Source: Azonexus sp. (GTDB lineage: Bacteria; Pseudomonadota; Gammaproteobacteria; Burkholderiales; Rhodocyclaceae). From it: a DNA stretch of 34,128 bases. Position numbers and translations under genes: made by a program. Below the pieces are notes generated by a model that searched no databases, was not told the DNA's origin, and saw only the letters and a list, made by a program, of their open reading frames with translations. Location: NCBI GenBank assembly GCA_031260295.1, contig JAIRKE010000008.1:1-34128 (forward strand). Reading direction: 5' to 3'. This document shows, piece after piece, positions 10,762-18,923 of this stretch; positions within the stretch are counted from its first letter, which is position 1, and each line of letters opens with the position of its first letter.

Positions 10762-11651
10762 TGAGTTCGCGTCTGAAGAACGTTCTGGGCATCGTTGCCG
10801 TCACCGCGCTGCTGGTGCTGTCCATGTCGATATTTACCGTCGATCAGCGGCAGTTTGCGCTGGTCTTCCAGTTTGGCGAGGTCAAGCGGGTGATTACCGA
10901 GCCGGGCCTGAATTTCAAGATTCCGCTGATCCAGAATGTGCGCTATCTCGATCGGCGCATCATCACGCTGGATAGCGATGAGCCGGAGCGTTTCATCACC
11001 TCCGAGAAGAAGAACGTGCTGGTCGACTCCTTCATCAAGTGGCGCATCATCGATCCCAAACTGTATTACATCTCGGTTGCCGGCGACGAGGCGCTCGCCC
11101 GCACGCGCCTGAACCAGACGGTGAATTCTGGCCTGCGCGAGGAATTTGGCAAGCGCACCGTGCATGACGTGGTGTCCGGCGAGCGCAACAAGATCATGGA
11201 ACAGATGCGCGTCAGGGCCGATGCCGATCTCCGCCGCATCGGCGTGGAAATCATCGATGTGCGTCTGAAGCGCGTCGAGTTGGCGACCGAGGTCAGCGAC
11301 GCGGTATTTCGCCGGATGGAGTCCGAGCGCAAGCGGGTCGCCAACGAACTGCGCTCGGAGGGCGCGGCCGAGGCCGAGAAGATTCGCGCCGACGCCGATC
11401 GCCAGCGCGAGGTGGTCATCGCCGATGCCTATCGCGACGCCCAGAAAATCAAGGGCGAGGGCGACGCCAAGGCGGCTGCCATCTATGCCGCCGCCTTCAA
11501 CCAGAGTCCGGCGTTCTATGCCTTCTACCGCAGCCTCGAAGCCTACCGTGGCAGCTTCAACAACAAGGGCGACATGCTGGTGCTCGAGCCCGGTTCCGAC
11601 TTCTTCAAGTTCATGAAGAATCCCGGACAGAGCAGCGACAAAGCCAAATGA
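10761..11651 (+). CDS. hflC: FtsH-modulating SPFH protein HflC
   Basis: This is the 296-residue partner of HflK. A transmembrane helix (about 7-24) is followed by the SPFH domain ([19 protein letters not shown]) and a charged coiled-coil-like region rich in Ala/Glu/Arg (about 180-235). The C-terminal stretch FNKGDMLV-type motif reads as [17 protein letters not shown], typical of HflC. I prefer the ATG at 10761, overlapping the hflK stop, over the in-frame TTG at 10758. The stop overlaps the following small gene by 4 bp. Confidence 0.96.
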   Translation: MSSRLKNVLGIVAVTALLVLSMSIFTVDQRQFALVFQFGEVKRVITEPGLNFKIPLIQNVRYLDRRIITLDSDEPERFITSEKKNVLVDSFIKWRIIDPKLYYISVAGDEALARTRLNQTVNSGLREEFGKRTVHDVVSGERNKIMEQMRVRADADLRRIGVEIIDVRLKRVELATEVSDAVFRRMESERKRVANELRSEGAAEAEKIRADADRQREVVIADAYRDAQKIKGEGDAKAAAIYAAAFNQSPAFYAFYRSLEAYRGSFNNKGDMLVLEPGSDFFKFMKNPGQSSDKAK

Positions 11652-11833
11652 CCACGCCGCTGTTGCTGGCCTTCGCGCTGATGCTGGTGCTGGAGGGGGC
11701 GATGCCTTTCATCGCCCCGGCCGCCTGGCGCGAGACCTTTCGCCGTCTGATCCAGTTTTCGGACGGGCAAATCCGCTTCGTCGGCCTGACCTCGATGCTG
11801 ATCGGTCTCGCCCTCATCCTGATCCTTTCATGA
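11648..11833 (+). CDS. Small inner-membrane protein, DUF2065/YjeT type
   Basis: The 61-residue protein has two hydrophobic helices (about 3-24 and 44-60) separated by a short charged stretch, [20 protein letters not shown]. The [12 protein letters not shown] ending and its position between hflC and hisZ/purA are those of the DUF2065 (YjeT) family, whose molecular role is unknown. It overlaps both neighbours by 4 bp (ATGA junctions), so it is surely co-translated with them. A function linked to HflKC is conceivable from context only. Confidence 0.85.
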   Translation: MTTPLLLAFALMLVLEGAMPFIAPAAWRETFRRLIQFSDGQIRFVGLTSMLIGLALILILS

Positions 11834-12984
11834 ACTGGCTGTTACCCGAATACATTGCCGATGCGCTGCCGGCCGAGGCCGCGCGCATCGAGAGCCTGCG
11901 CCGCCAGGTGCTCGACCATTTCAAGGTGCGCGGCTTCGCCTACGTGATGCCGCCGATGCTCGAATACCTCGAGTCGCTGCTGACCGGCGCCGGCCAGGAT
12001 TTGAAGTTGCGCACCTTCAACCTGGTCGACCAGTTCTCCGGTCGCACCATGGGGGTACGGGCCGATATCACGCCGCAGGCGGCGCGTATCGACGCCCACC
12101 TGCTCAACCATCAGGGCGTGACCCGGTTGTGCTATTGCGGCAGTGTGCTGCATACCTTGCCGGCCACCGTTTCGGCCGGCCGTGAGCCGCTGCAGATCGG
12201 CGCCGAACTGTACGGCTATGCCGGCATCGAGGCCGATCTCGACATCATTCGCCTGCTCGCCGGCGCCTTTGCCGCGATCAAGCTGCCGCTGGCCCGTATC
12301 GATCTCGGCCATGTCGGCATTTTCCGCGCCCTGGCCGAGGCCGCCGGTCTGCCGCCGGCAGCCGAGGAAAATCTGCTCAACCTGCTTCAGGATAAGGATG
12401 TGCCGGGACTGGCCGAGGCTTGCGCGACGGTCGCCGCGCCGTGGCGCGAGGCGCTGCTGGCGCTGCCGCGACTCTATGGCGGCATCGAAGTGATCGCCAG
12501 GGCAGAGGCCGAACTACCCGCTTTGCCGGCCATCGCGGCGGCGCTCGACGGTTTGCGGCATATCTTCGCCGCAGCGCCGGAATTGCCTCTGTCGGTCGAT
12601 TTGTCCGACCTGCGCGGCTACCACTATCACAACGGTGTTGTTTTCGCCGCCTATTGTCCCGGCTACCCGGCGGCGATCGCCCTCGGCGGGCGCTACGATG
12701 GCGCCGGCCAAGCCTTTGGCCGGGCTCGCCCGGCCACCGGTTTCTCGATGGATTTGCGCGAAGTGGCCCGCCTAGTGCCCGTGCCCTGCGCGGCGGGCGC
12801 CATCCTGGCGCCGGTGGCCGGCGCCGACATGACGTTGGCGGCCCAAATTGCCGCCCTGCGTGGCCAGGGAGAGGTCGTCGTCGAATTGCTGCCGGGCGAA
12901 ACGGCTTGCGAAGGGCTGCGCTGCGACCGCAAGCTGGTCCGCGTCGGCGAACGCTGGATTATTGAAGCAATACAAGAGGATTAG
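11830..12984 (+). CDS. hisZ: ATP phosphoribosyltransferase regulatory subunit HisZ
   Basis: The 384-residue protein is a HisRS-like paralogue that lacks tRNA charging and instead activates the short form of HisG in the first step of histidine synthesis. It keeps the class II fold signatures ([37 protein letters not shown]) but has no anticodon-binding domain and ends soon after the catalytic-like core. Its location between the DUF2065 gene and purA is the common one in betaproteobacteria. The presence of HisZ predicts a short HisG elsewhere in the genome. Only 3 bp separate it from purA. Confidence 0.93.
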   Translation: MNWLLPEYIADALPAEAARIESLRRQVLDHFKVRGFAYVMPPMLEYLESLLTGAGQDLKLRTFNLVDQFSGRTMGVRADITPQAARIDAHLLNHQGVTRLCYCGSVLHTLPATVSAGREPLQIGAELYGYAGIEADLDIIRLLAGAFAAIKLPLARIDLGHVGIFRALAEAAGLPPAAEENLLNLLQDKDVPGLAEACATVAAPWREALLALPRLYGGIEVIARAEAELPALPAIAAALDGLRHIFAAAPELPLSVDLSDLRGYHYHNGVVFAAYCPGYPAAIALGGRYDGAGQAFGRARPATGFSMDLREVARLVPVPCAAGAILAPVAGADMTLAAQIAALRGQGEVVVELLPGETACEGLRCDRKLVRVGERWIIEAIQED

Positions 12985-12987
12985 AAC

Positions 12988-14295
12988 ATGGCCAAGAATG
13001 TCATCGTCGTCGGCACGCAGTGGGGCGACGAGGGAAAAGGGAAGATCGTCGATTGGCTGACCGATCACGCCAAGGGCGTGGTCCGCTTCCAGGGCGGCCA
13101 TAATGCCGGCCATACCCTGGTCGTCGGCGACAACGTCTATAAGCTCAATCTGGTGCCCTCGGGCATCGTCCGCGATGGTGTCGACTGCTATATCGGCAAC
13201 GGCGTGGTTCTCAATATCCACCACCTGATCGGCGAAATTGCCGAGCTGGAGAAGGGCGGCATCAACGTTCGCGGGCGCCTGAAAATCAGTCCGGGTTGCC
13301 CGCTGATCCTGCCGTACCACTCGGCCATCGACCAGGCGCGCGAAAACGCCAAAAACAGCGACAAGAAGATTGGTACGACCGGCAAGGGCATCGGCCCGGC
13401 CTACGAGGACAAGGTGTCGCGGCGCGGCCTGCGCGTCTACGACCTGTTCCACCCGGAGCGTTTTGCCGAGAAGTTGAAGGAAGTCCTCGATTATCACAAC
13501 TTCGTGCTGACCCAATACTTCAAGGCCGATCCGGTCGATTTCCAGTCTGTTTACGACCAGGCCATGAGCGACGCCGAAGTGATCAAGCCGATGGTTGTCG
13601 ACGTCTCGGCGGCGCTGTACGACGCCAACAAGGCCGGCCACAACATGCTGTTCGAAGGCGCCCAGGGCACCTTGCTGGACATCGACCACGGCACCTATCC
13701 CTTCGTTACCTCGTCCAACTGCGTCGCCGGCCAGGCGGCCGCCGGTTCGGGCGTCGGTCCGGGCCTGCTGCACTACGTGCTGGGCATTACCAAGGCTTAT
13801 TGCACCCGCGTCGGCGGCGGTCCGTTCCCGAGCGAACTGGATATCGACACCGAGGGCACGCCCGGCCATCAGATGTTTTCGGTCGGCAAGGAGTTTGGTA
13901 CCGTCACTGGCCGCAAGCGCCGTTGCGGTTGGTTCGATGCCGCGCTGTTGCGCCGTTCGGCGCGTATCAACGGCCTCACCGGTTTGTGCATCACCAAGCT
14001 CGACGTGCTCGACGGCCTCGAAGAAATCAAGATCTGCACCGGCTACCGGCTTGACGGCAAGGTAATCGACCTGCTGCCCATCGGCGCCGACGACGTGGCC
14101 GGTTGTGAACCGATCTACGAAACCATGCCCGGTTGGGAAGGCTCGACCTTCCGCGTCAAGCGCTGGGAGGATCTGCCGGTCAATGCCCAGGCCTATCTGA
14201 ATCGCCTGGAGCAGTTGTGCGAGGTGCCGGTCGCCATTGTGTCGACCGGCCCGGAGCGCGACGAAACCATTCTCAAGGATCACCCCTTCAAGTGA
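12988..14295 (+). CDS. purA: Adenylosuccinate synthetase PurA
   Basis: PurA converts IMP and aspartate to adenylosuccinate, using GTP, on the way to AMP. The 435 residues contain the family motifs in order: [16 protein letters not shown] near the N-terminus (phosphate-binding loop with catalytic Asp), [40 protein letters not shown], and [17 protein letters not shown] ribosome-binding site lies at the hisZ end. It is the last gene of the hflX-hflKC-hisZ-purA run and is followed by a strong terminator. Confidence 0.97.
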   Translation: MAKNVIVVGTQWGDEGKGKIVDWLTDHAKGVVRFQGGHNAGHTLVVGDNVYKLNLVPSGIVRDGVDCYIGNGVVLNIHHLIGEIAELEKGGINVRGRLKISPGCPLILPYHSAIDQARENAKNSDKKIGTTGKGIGPAYEDKVSRRGLRVYDLFHPERFAEKLKEVLDYHNFVLTQYFKADPVDFQSVYDQAMSDAEVIKPMVVDVSAALYDANKAGHNMLFEGAQGTLLDIDHGTYPFVTSSNCVAGQAAAGSGVGPGLLHYVLGITKAYCTRVGGGPFPSELDIDTEGTPGHQMFSVGKEFGTVTGRKRRCGWFDAALLRRSARINGLTGLCITKLDVLDGLEEIKICTGYRLDGKVIDLLPIGADDVAGCEPIYETMPGWEGSTFRVKRWEDLPVNAQAYLNRLEQLCEVPVAIVSTGPERDETILKDHPFK

Positions 14296-14328
14296 CCCGC
14301 CTTCTGTTTTGCGACAGATGAAAACAAA

Positions 14329-14348
14329 CCGCCGGCAGCAGCCGGCGG
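14329..14348 (-). terminator. Hairpin with T-rich tail on the minus strand
   Basis: CCGCCGGC (14329-14336) and GCCGGCGG (14341-14348) pair perfectly around a 4-base loop. Read on the minus strand, the stem is followed by TTTGTTTT. It is a second, downstream terminator for the minus-strand lipoprotein gene, and may help isolate purA. Confidence 0.55.
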
Positions 14349-14354
14349 TAATAG

Positions 14355-14387
14355 AAAAAGACAAGCCGCTAAACGCGGCTTGCTTTT
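14355..14387. terminator. Bidirectional intrinsic terminator between purA and the lipoprotein gene
   Basis: CAAGCCGC (14362-14369) pairs with GCGGCTTG (14375-14382) around TAAAC. On the plus strand it is followed by TTTT, and on the minus strand by TTTTT a few bases after the stem. It closes two converging transcription units: purA from the left and the lipoprotein gene from the right. Confidence 0.75.
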
Positions 14388-14390
14388 GAT

Positions 14391-14945
14391 TTACTGCATC
14401 TGATCTGACATCAACAAGCAGTAGCCCGTGGCTTCCGCTTTCGCGTCCGCCACAGTACCGGCGCTATATCCGGTCCGAATAATCTCCCGGGCAATATCGG
14501 GGAAGGGGGCGGACATTTCGGTTTCCTGGTTGTCCACGTCCTCAAGCAATTGCCCCAGAGTCCGTCTGCCGGATACCTTGGCGTAGAAGGCCGTTGCCGC
14601 AATCCGCTCGGATACGCCACAGGGCTTGGCGCCAAGTCCGAGATCCTTCACGGTAATGGGGGAGGCTGATTTGTCGGCGAGCTTTTTCTTTTCCACTACC
14701 CGCGTGCACTCGACCTTGCCGCTCTTTGCTTGCCTGCACTTGAACGTTTTGCCCTCGCACTGCGCTGTCCAGGAATCATTTGACATCCTATTGTCATCAT
14801 TCTCCCCCCACGCAAGATCATCAATATGCACGGTGTAGGGGTAGCAGCCCGTGGCCACCGATGTCGGCTCCTGCTTGGGAATTGCACACCCGGCGACCAC
14901 TGCCGCCATGGCCAAGGCGGCCGCCATTTTCAACTTTGCGTTCAT
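14391..14945 (-). CDS. Hypothetical cysteine-rich lipoprotein
   Basis: I do not recognise the family. The start at 14945 is chosen over in-frame ATGs further up because AGGGAGG lies just before it and because the promoter candidate would begin transcription near 14972. The 184 residues begin with a short signal peptide ending in the lipobox VVAGC (Cys20). The mature part carries six more cysteines (34, 63, 70, 80, 109, 176), enough for three disulfides, consistent with the periplasm. There is no transmembrane segment after the signal. The gene is alone on its strand between purA and the RTX remnant, and its base composition looks less G+C-rich than the flanking core genes. Confidence 0.8.
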   Translation of the reverse strand: MNAKLKMAAALAMAAVVAGCAIPKQEPTSVATGCYPYTVHIDDLAWGENDDNRMSNDSWTAQCEGKTFKCRQAKSGKVECTRVVEKKKLADKSASPITVKDLGLGAKPCGVSERIAATAFYAKVSGRRTLGQLLEDVDNQETEMSAPFPDIAREIIRTGYSAGTVADAKAEATGYCLLMSDQMQ

Positions 14946-14978
14946 GTTTCCCTCCCTCATCACTTTGTTCAACGCTTA

Positions 14979-15008
14979 AGTGTCGCTGAAATTTGGAAAA
15001 CTTGTCAA
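14979..15008 (-). promoter_or_regulatory. Candidate sigma-70 promoter for the lipoprotein gene
   Basis: On the minus strand a perfect -35 TTGACA (15008-15003) is followed after 18 bp by GACACT (14984-14979), a weak -10. The predicted start point near 14972 leaves a leader of about 27 bases that includes the AGGGAGG ribosome-binding site. Confidence 0.5.
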
Positions 15009-15440
15009 ACCAAAGGCATCCTTCAGACCAGAAATTATCAATGGCGGCAGGAGCTTATACGCCGTGGGTGAAGCAATTTCTGATAAGCCCAGCCCGCCAA
15101 ATCACTTCAAACGCGGTGCCGGCTCCGCTATGGCGATACCGGTTGCCTGTGACCTTGTTCCACTTCCTGCCACGCGTTCACGGCGGGTGAAATCATGGGG
15201 TCGCGGCCTTGTTCAAAGCCTTGCTCGCGTACCAGCGTCCAATAGGCTTTGTTGAGCGTTATCGTCCGGCGCGAAAGGGGGGGCAGGTATGGAAGCGCCG
15301 GTATCACGGTGAAAACAGCGAAGACGCGGCGGTAAGATGCGTCCTCGCATCCTTTCATTCAACCCGGCCAAGCCCCTGAGTTGCGTGCCGCTTCCGGCGA
15401 ACGAGATGGCGCAGACCCGGCCGCCTTCCACTACTTACCT
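15009..15440. other. About 430 bp with no recognisable gene
   Basis: Short open frames on the minus strand (for example 15128-15358 and 15213-15431) overlap one another, have no good ribosome-binding site and resemble nothing I know. No repeat, tRNA or hairpin stands out. Given the adjacent IS110 and RTX remnants, this is most likely decayed accessory DNA. I see nothing I can name in it. Confidence 0.5.
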
Positions 15441-15441
15441 C

Positions 15442-15468
15442 AAAACACCCGGCCCGAACCACTGCCGG
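15442..15468 (-). terminator. Distal terminator hairpin of the RTX remnant
   Basis: CCGGC (15449-15453) and GCCGG (15464-15468) form a short stem, followed on the minus strand by TTTT (15445-15442). The same hairpin occurs downstream of the RTX gene at 33106-33127, so it is an inherited part of the RTX 3' flank. Confidence 0.4.
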
Positions 15469-15483
15469 AAAGAGACAAAAAGC

Positions 15484-15514
15484 TAAAAACCCCGGCCTTT
15501 CCAGACCGGGGTTT
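15484..15514 (-). terminator. Intrinsic terminator of the RTX/IS110 remnant
   Basis: AAACCCCGG (15487-15495) pairs with CCGGGGTTT (15506-15514). On the minus strand the stem runs into a stretch of T, an intrinsic terminator. It lies about 30 bp after the remnant's stop codon and is homologous to the terminator at 33142-33171. Confidence 0.7.
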
Positions 15515-15549
15515 GCAGGGGAACCGATATTCTCATCCGTTTCCTACAT

Positions 15550-15831
15550 GACAACATTAGGTGGTTGCCTTTGCTTCATCTGTTCGACCCACTGGCCGGG
15601 TTCCTTGGCGTGCGTGAGCCCACTCCTGGCACCGTGGATCAGCAGCGTTCGCAGGTACGTATCGCCGCGTTTGCTGATCCCGTGCAAGTTTGTCTTACCG
15701 CCCGTACCTGTCTGCCGGGGTACAAGCCCTGCCCACGCAGCAAACTCCCGACCTGACCGGGATGCCTTTGCATCGCCCATCGTGGCTACCGCCGCCGTCG
15801 CAGTAAGCAGCCCAACACCGGGTATCTCGCT
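15550..15831 (-). mobile_element. IS110-family transposase, C-terminal fragment
   Basis: The 94-residue segment begins SEIPGVGLLTATAAVATMGD and continues with GREFAAWAGLVPRQTGTGGK, LHGISKRGDTYLRTLLIHGA and EQMKQRQPPNVV. This is the transposase_20-type C-terminal domain of IS110-family elements. The N-terminal DEDD catalytic domain is absent, and the usual residues after PPNVV are missing. No element ends can be seen. It is an immobile relic. Confidence 0.85.
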
Positions 15832-16273
15832 GATCGCTTTCGACCCTTGATTGTCGTGGATGATGTCCTGACCATCGCCCTTCGAGAAGACGTAGATGTC
15901 GTTGCCGTCACCACCGTTCAACTTGTCGTTGCCGGCCCTGCCGTCTATGAGGTCCGCCACGCTCGTGCCGGTGATGTTGTCCGTGCCAGCCGTGCCGATG
16001 AAGGCCTTCGCTGTCAATGTCGCTATGTCCCAACTCGTCCCGTCGGAAAATTTGACTTCCTGGACCGGATTGTTGATACCGGTGCCCGGTTCGTCACCGG
16101 AGAAGAAGCCTTGCTGCGCCACCCCTTCCGTGCTGCCGGCGAGTTTGAACCACAGGTTGACGCCCGAACGGACGACTTCCACGTCGTTCGCCTGCACGTT
16201 GTCCTTGAATTCCAGCACGTTCCACTTGTCGGGGCTGATTTCGGGGTCGGTGTTGATGATGTCCCAGCCAAGG

Positions 16274-16309
16274 GGGCGTATTCGCTTAAATGAATGCGAG
16301 TACACGCCC
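16274..16309. other. Stem-loop at the junction of the DUF817 gene and the RTX remnant
   Basis: GGGCGT (16274-16279) pairs with ACGCCC (16304-16309), and an inner TCGC pairs with GCGA. It lies about 20 bp past the DUF817 stop, so it may end that transcript, but it has no T-run on the minus strand. It also marks about where RTX-like sequence begins. Confidence 0.35.
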
Positions 16310-16331
16310 TCTTTTCGTTGCATCCTAGCGC

Positions 16332-17183
16332 TCAAACCCGCTCTGGCTTGTTAACCCATGCAACCAAGGTATAGCTGACGATCAACAGCAAAAACCACGA
16401 GCCAAGTTTGGCAAAACTCACCATACTCCAGCCCGTCGCCTGATGTGGATACATCCAGGCTTTCGCCCATGTGCCAAGGTTTTCAGCAAACCAGATGAAC
16501 AGGCTGACGAGAAACAGGCCGAGCAACAACGGCATGCGCCGGCGCGTGTGCCAGATGTGATAGTGAATCCATGCTCTGCCCAACAAGATGGCGCTGGCGA
16601 TGAAAAGCAGCCAGCGCAGATCGACCATGTAGTGATGCGAGAAAAAGTTCAGGTAGATCGCTGCGGAGAGCAATGAAAGCGCCCACAAAGGCGGATGATG
16701 CGCAAAACGGAAATCGAACAGGCGCCAGCACCGCGCAATGTAGCTGCCGATCGAGGCGTACATGAAGCCTGAAAACAGCGGCACGCCACCGATTCGGAAA
16801 AACGCGTCCTCGGGATAAATCCACGATCCGACGCCTGTCTTAAACACCTCCATAGCGGTGCCGATGATGTGATAGATCAGGATGACTTTTGCTTCATCCA
16901 GAGTTTCCAGCCGAAAACCCAGCATGAGGTACTGGATTGTGATTGCTGCGATGAACAGAAAGTCGTAGCGCGAGAGAAATGCGTCTTTCGGGTACGCATA
17001 ATGTGTTACTACAATCAACGCAACCATTGCGCCGCCAAACAGGCAGGCCCAGGCCTGTTTGGTGCCAAATCGGAGAAATTCGTAGATGAAGGCACTGATA
17101 CGGTGATGCTGCATCCGTGCGCCCAAGCGTGCTTCACGCGCCTGGAAGCGGGCAATCAGCGGCCAGAAACTACCGGTGGACAT
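16332..17183 (-). CDS. DUF817 integral membrane protein
   Basis: The 283-residue protein has about seven to eight hydrophobic segments. Recognisable DUF817 phrases are FGTKQAWACLFGG, RLETLDEAKVILIYH, KTGVGSWIYPEDAF, GGVPLFSGFMYASIGSY, and FIWFAENLGTWAKAWMYP. The family is conserved but has no established function. The gene looks richer in A+T than neighbouring core genes, with codons such as AAA, TTT and CAA common, which suggests acquisition. The start at 17183 has a GAGAG sequence upstream. It follows creD on the same strand after 100 bp; co-transcription is possible. Confidence 0.87.
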   Translation of the reverse strand: MSTGSFWPLIARFQAREARLGARMQHHRISAFIYEFLRFGTKQAWACLFGGAMVALIVVTHYAYPKDAFLSRYDFLFIAAITIQYLMLGFRLETLDEAKVILIYHIIGTAMEVFKTGVGSWIYPEDAFFRIGGVPLFSGFMYASIGSYIARCWRLFDFRFAHHPPLWALSLLSAAIYLNFFSHHYMVDLRWLLFIASAILLGRAWIHYHIWHTRRRMPLLLGLFLVSLFIWFAENLGTWAKAWMYPHQATGWSMVSFAKLGSWFLLLIVSYTLVAWVNKPERV

Positions 17184-17283
17184 AATGAATCTCTCGCCAT
17201 AATTCGTGGATATTTTGGTTGCATTAATAATGAGAAATCGTCGCTATTTTTGACCTTTTTTGCGGTTTAGCCGCGGCGGCCGC

Positions 17284-18606
17284 TTATCGCGCCCGCTCCG
17301 GCGGGCGCTGGCCCAGCCCGTACCAATCGAGCCGGCGGGTGGTGAGCATCACGACGCCGAGGGCGATGAACAGCAATAGGCTGCCCATCAGTAAGGCGTT
17401 GTCTTCCGACAGTAGGACACCGTAGAGCACGCCGTAGAGACCGGTTAGTCCGGCGCCGAAGGCGGCGCCCCGGCGCCAGTCGCCGAGCGCGCCGGCCAGG
17501 TACCAGGCAATCAGCCCGATGCAGGCGCCCGCCGCCAGGCCGTAAGCGGCGGCGAAGGCCATGTGCTCGGAGAAGGCGATCAGTAGCAGGAAGAAGATGG
17601 CGAGCGCCAGGCCGACCAGCAGGTATTGCAGCGGATGGATCGGTGCCCGGCGCAGGATTTCGGTCAGGAAGAAGCCGGCGAAGGTCAGTACGATGAACAG
17701 CACGCCGTATTTCACGGCACGCTCGGATTGCAGGTAGATGTTGACCGGATCGACGAAATCGACCGACAACGCTTCGCCGCTGCTCGGTTGCAGCGCGCTG
17801 GTGAAATCGCGGGCGAGATGGGAAATTTCCCAGCGGGCCGCGAAGCCGTCGGCGCTGACGCTGCGTTCGCGCGGCAGGAAGCGGCCGCCGAAATTGGGGT
17901 GCGGCCAGGCCGACTTGAGTTGGATGCTGTTGGTCTCACCGGTCGGTGCGATGGAGAGGCGTGTCGTGCCGGTCAATTGCAGGGGAAAGCTGACTTCGAA
18001 GCGGTGCGTCTTGCCCAGTTCCAGGCGGCCGAGCGGCACGCTCAACTGCGCCATCGGCAGCGCCTCGGCCGCTTGTGCGCCGGTGCCGAAGCGATGGCGT
18101 TGGCCGTTGATCATTACTTCGGGGTCGTTGTCGACGCCACGGGGGTCGGACAGGCCGAGAAGCAGCACGGCTTCGGCGTCGATTAGCCGATCATTGGCCT
18201 CGGCCGCCGGCACGTTGACGGCGAAGCGGCTCTGGCTGGTGGCGTCGAGGTGGAACAGGCGCGCCTGGTAGATGCCGCGCTTGCGCGTTTCCACCTTGGT
18301 ATAGCCATTGATGCTCAGTGTTTCCGGTGCGATCAATTGGCTGTGTACGACGATCTTGGTGGTCGTCACGGGCAGGTTGCTGTCCGCGTCGCGCCGGGCT
18401 TCCGTCACGTGTTCGCGGGTGCGCAGCAGGATTACCGGCCCGGTCAACGTTTGCGGCCCGGCCGCGCTGTTGGCGATGTTCCGTTGTACCTCCTCCTGAC
18501 GCTGGCTGCGCTCGCGAATCTGCCCCTCGACCAGCGCGAGAGGAATCAGCAGCAGGATGGTCAGGCCGACGATGGCGAGAATTTTGAAGAACAGTTTGCG
18601 GTCCAC
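17284..18606 (-). CDS. creD: Inner-membrane protein CreD
   Basis: The 440-residue protein has an N-terminal transmembrane helix (about 7-27), a large periplasmic domain (about 30-300) and a cluster of about six C-terminal helices (YGVLFIVLTFAGFFLTEIL onward). This is the CreD family, a target of the CreBC two-component system linked to envelope stress and beta-lactam tolerance in gammaproteobacteria. The start codon is GTG (18606) with GGGGAA upstream. In E. coli it is adjacent to creC; here it is separated from creBC by other genes, all lying between 18.6 and 24.9 kb. A CreB-box-like repeat lies about 70-95 bp upstream. Confidence 0.9.
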   Translation of the reverse strand: MDRKLFFKILAIVGLTILLLIPLALVEGQIRERSQRQEEVQRNIANSAAGPQTLTGPVILLRTREHVTEARRDADSNLPVTTTKIVVHSQLIAPETLSINGYTKVETRKRGIYQARLFHLDATSQSRFAVNVPAAEANDRLIDAEAVLLLGLSDPRGVDNDPEVMINGQRHRFGTGAQAAEALPMAQLSVPLGRLELGKTHRFEVSFPLQLTGTTRLSIAPTGETNSIQLKSAWPHPNFGGRFLPRERSVSADGFAARWEISHLARDFTSALQPSSGEALSVDFVDPVNIYLQSERAVKYGVLFIVLTFAGFFLTEILRRAPIHPLQYLLVGLALAIFFLLLIAFSEHMAFAAAYGLAAGACIGLIAWYLAGALGDWRRGAAFGAGLTGLYGVLYGVLLSEDNALLMGSLLLFIALGVVMLTTRRLDWYGLGQRPPERAR

Positions 18607-18674
18607 GATGGGTTCCCCGGTTGATGTGACGGGAGCAGTTTCCGACCGCCGGGTGAGGGCATGACGAAGCGGCG

Positions 18675-18700
18675 GTGAAGTCGTGTGAGGCGAAGGTGAA
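18675..18700 (-). promoter_or_regulatory. Candidate CreB-binding repeat (cre tag) upstream of creD
   Basis: On the minus strand TTCAC (18700-18696), six bases, CTCAC (18689-18685), five bases and TTCAC (18679-18675) lie in a row. The first pair matches the published E. coli cre tag, TTCAC-N6-TTCAC, with a single mismatch. It sits 69-94 bp before the creD start, and creB/creC are in the same window. Confidence 0.5.
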
Positions 18701-18873
18701 GAAGGAGCGGGAAGCTGGCGGCGGAATGTCCGTCGAATGCCTTTCGGGTCACCATAGATTGTTGTGTATTTGCAACAGGTGTTGTTTGTGCGCTATTCCA
18801 GATGCGGCCTTTGCTTGACCTTGTCGTTCTTCCGCCGCAACACTGACGCTTCGCTTCACCCACCCATTTCACC
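18701..18873. other. Divergent intergenic region between creD and the rtcB leader
   Basis: There is no gene here. A short inverted repeat TGTTG...CAACA lies around 18762-18778. TTGACC at 18815-18820 could be a -35 for the rtcB leader, but the -10 is poor. It must contain the promoter of the leader transcript if that is made, and probably the creD promoter near its left end. Confidence 0.35.
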
Positions 18874-18887
18874 AAAAGGAGTACGAC

Positions 18888-18923
18888 ATGCCTGCCATTG
18901 CCAACGAGGTTTTCCAGCGCTGA
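18888..18923 (+). CDS. Possible 11-codon leader ORF upstream of rtcB
   Basis: A near-perfect Shine-Dalgarno AAAAGGAG (18874-18881) sits six bases before an ATG that opens MPAIANEVFQR and then stops (TGA 18921-18923). The ORF is too short for homology. Its codons 7-9 cover one arm of a stem that competes with the terminator at 18981-19013, the layout of a translation-controlled attenuator. It could equally be a chance ORF in a small RNA. Confidence 0.35.
   Translation: MPAIANEVFQR

Larger units (their letters stand above)
15544..16323 (-). pseudogene. RTX calcium-binding protein remnant fused in frame to an IS110 transposase fragment
   Basis: The open frame has two unrelated halves. The 5' half, from about 16272 to 15832, is haemolysin-type calcium-binding sequence: INTDPEISPDKWNVLEF, FSDGTSWDIATL, then RTX nonapeptides such as GRAGNDKLNGGDGNDIYVF and SKGDGQDIIHDNQGS. 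The next 94 codons are IS110/IS116/IS902-type transposase C-terminus. The frame closes with the ATG-TAG and the 3' flank of the RTX gene seen at 33202. An ATG at 16323 and a TTG at 16335 are the only starts. The first roughly 18 residues match no RTX sequence, so the 5' end is also truncated. I treat it as a decayed gene; whether the chimera is expressed is unknown. The homologous RTX gene is at the right end of the window. Confidence 0.8.

Noticed and set aside
15128..15431. Two overlapping minus-strand ORFs in the gap right of the lipoprotein gene
   Set aside because: They have no ribosome-binding site and no recognisable similarity, and they overlap each other in different frames.
17225..17280. 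GCGG-CCGC hairpin between creD and the DUF817 gene as a creD terminator
   Set aside because: On the creD strand the stem is followed by A rather than T, so it is not an intrinsic terminator for creD.
18776..18792. A sigma-54-like GG-N10-GC around 18778-18791
   Set aside because: Only the invariant GG and GC match; flanking -24 and -12 bases are poor, while 19031-19045 is a much better match closer to rtcB.
18855..18872. TTCAC at 18855-18859 and 18868-18872 as a second cre tag near the rtcB leader
   Set aside because: The half-sites are 13 bases apart rather than 11, so the spacing does not fit the known CreB box.
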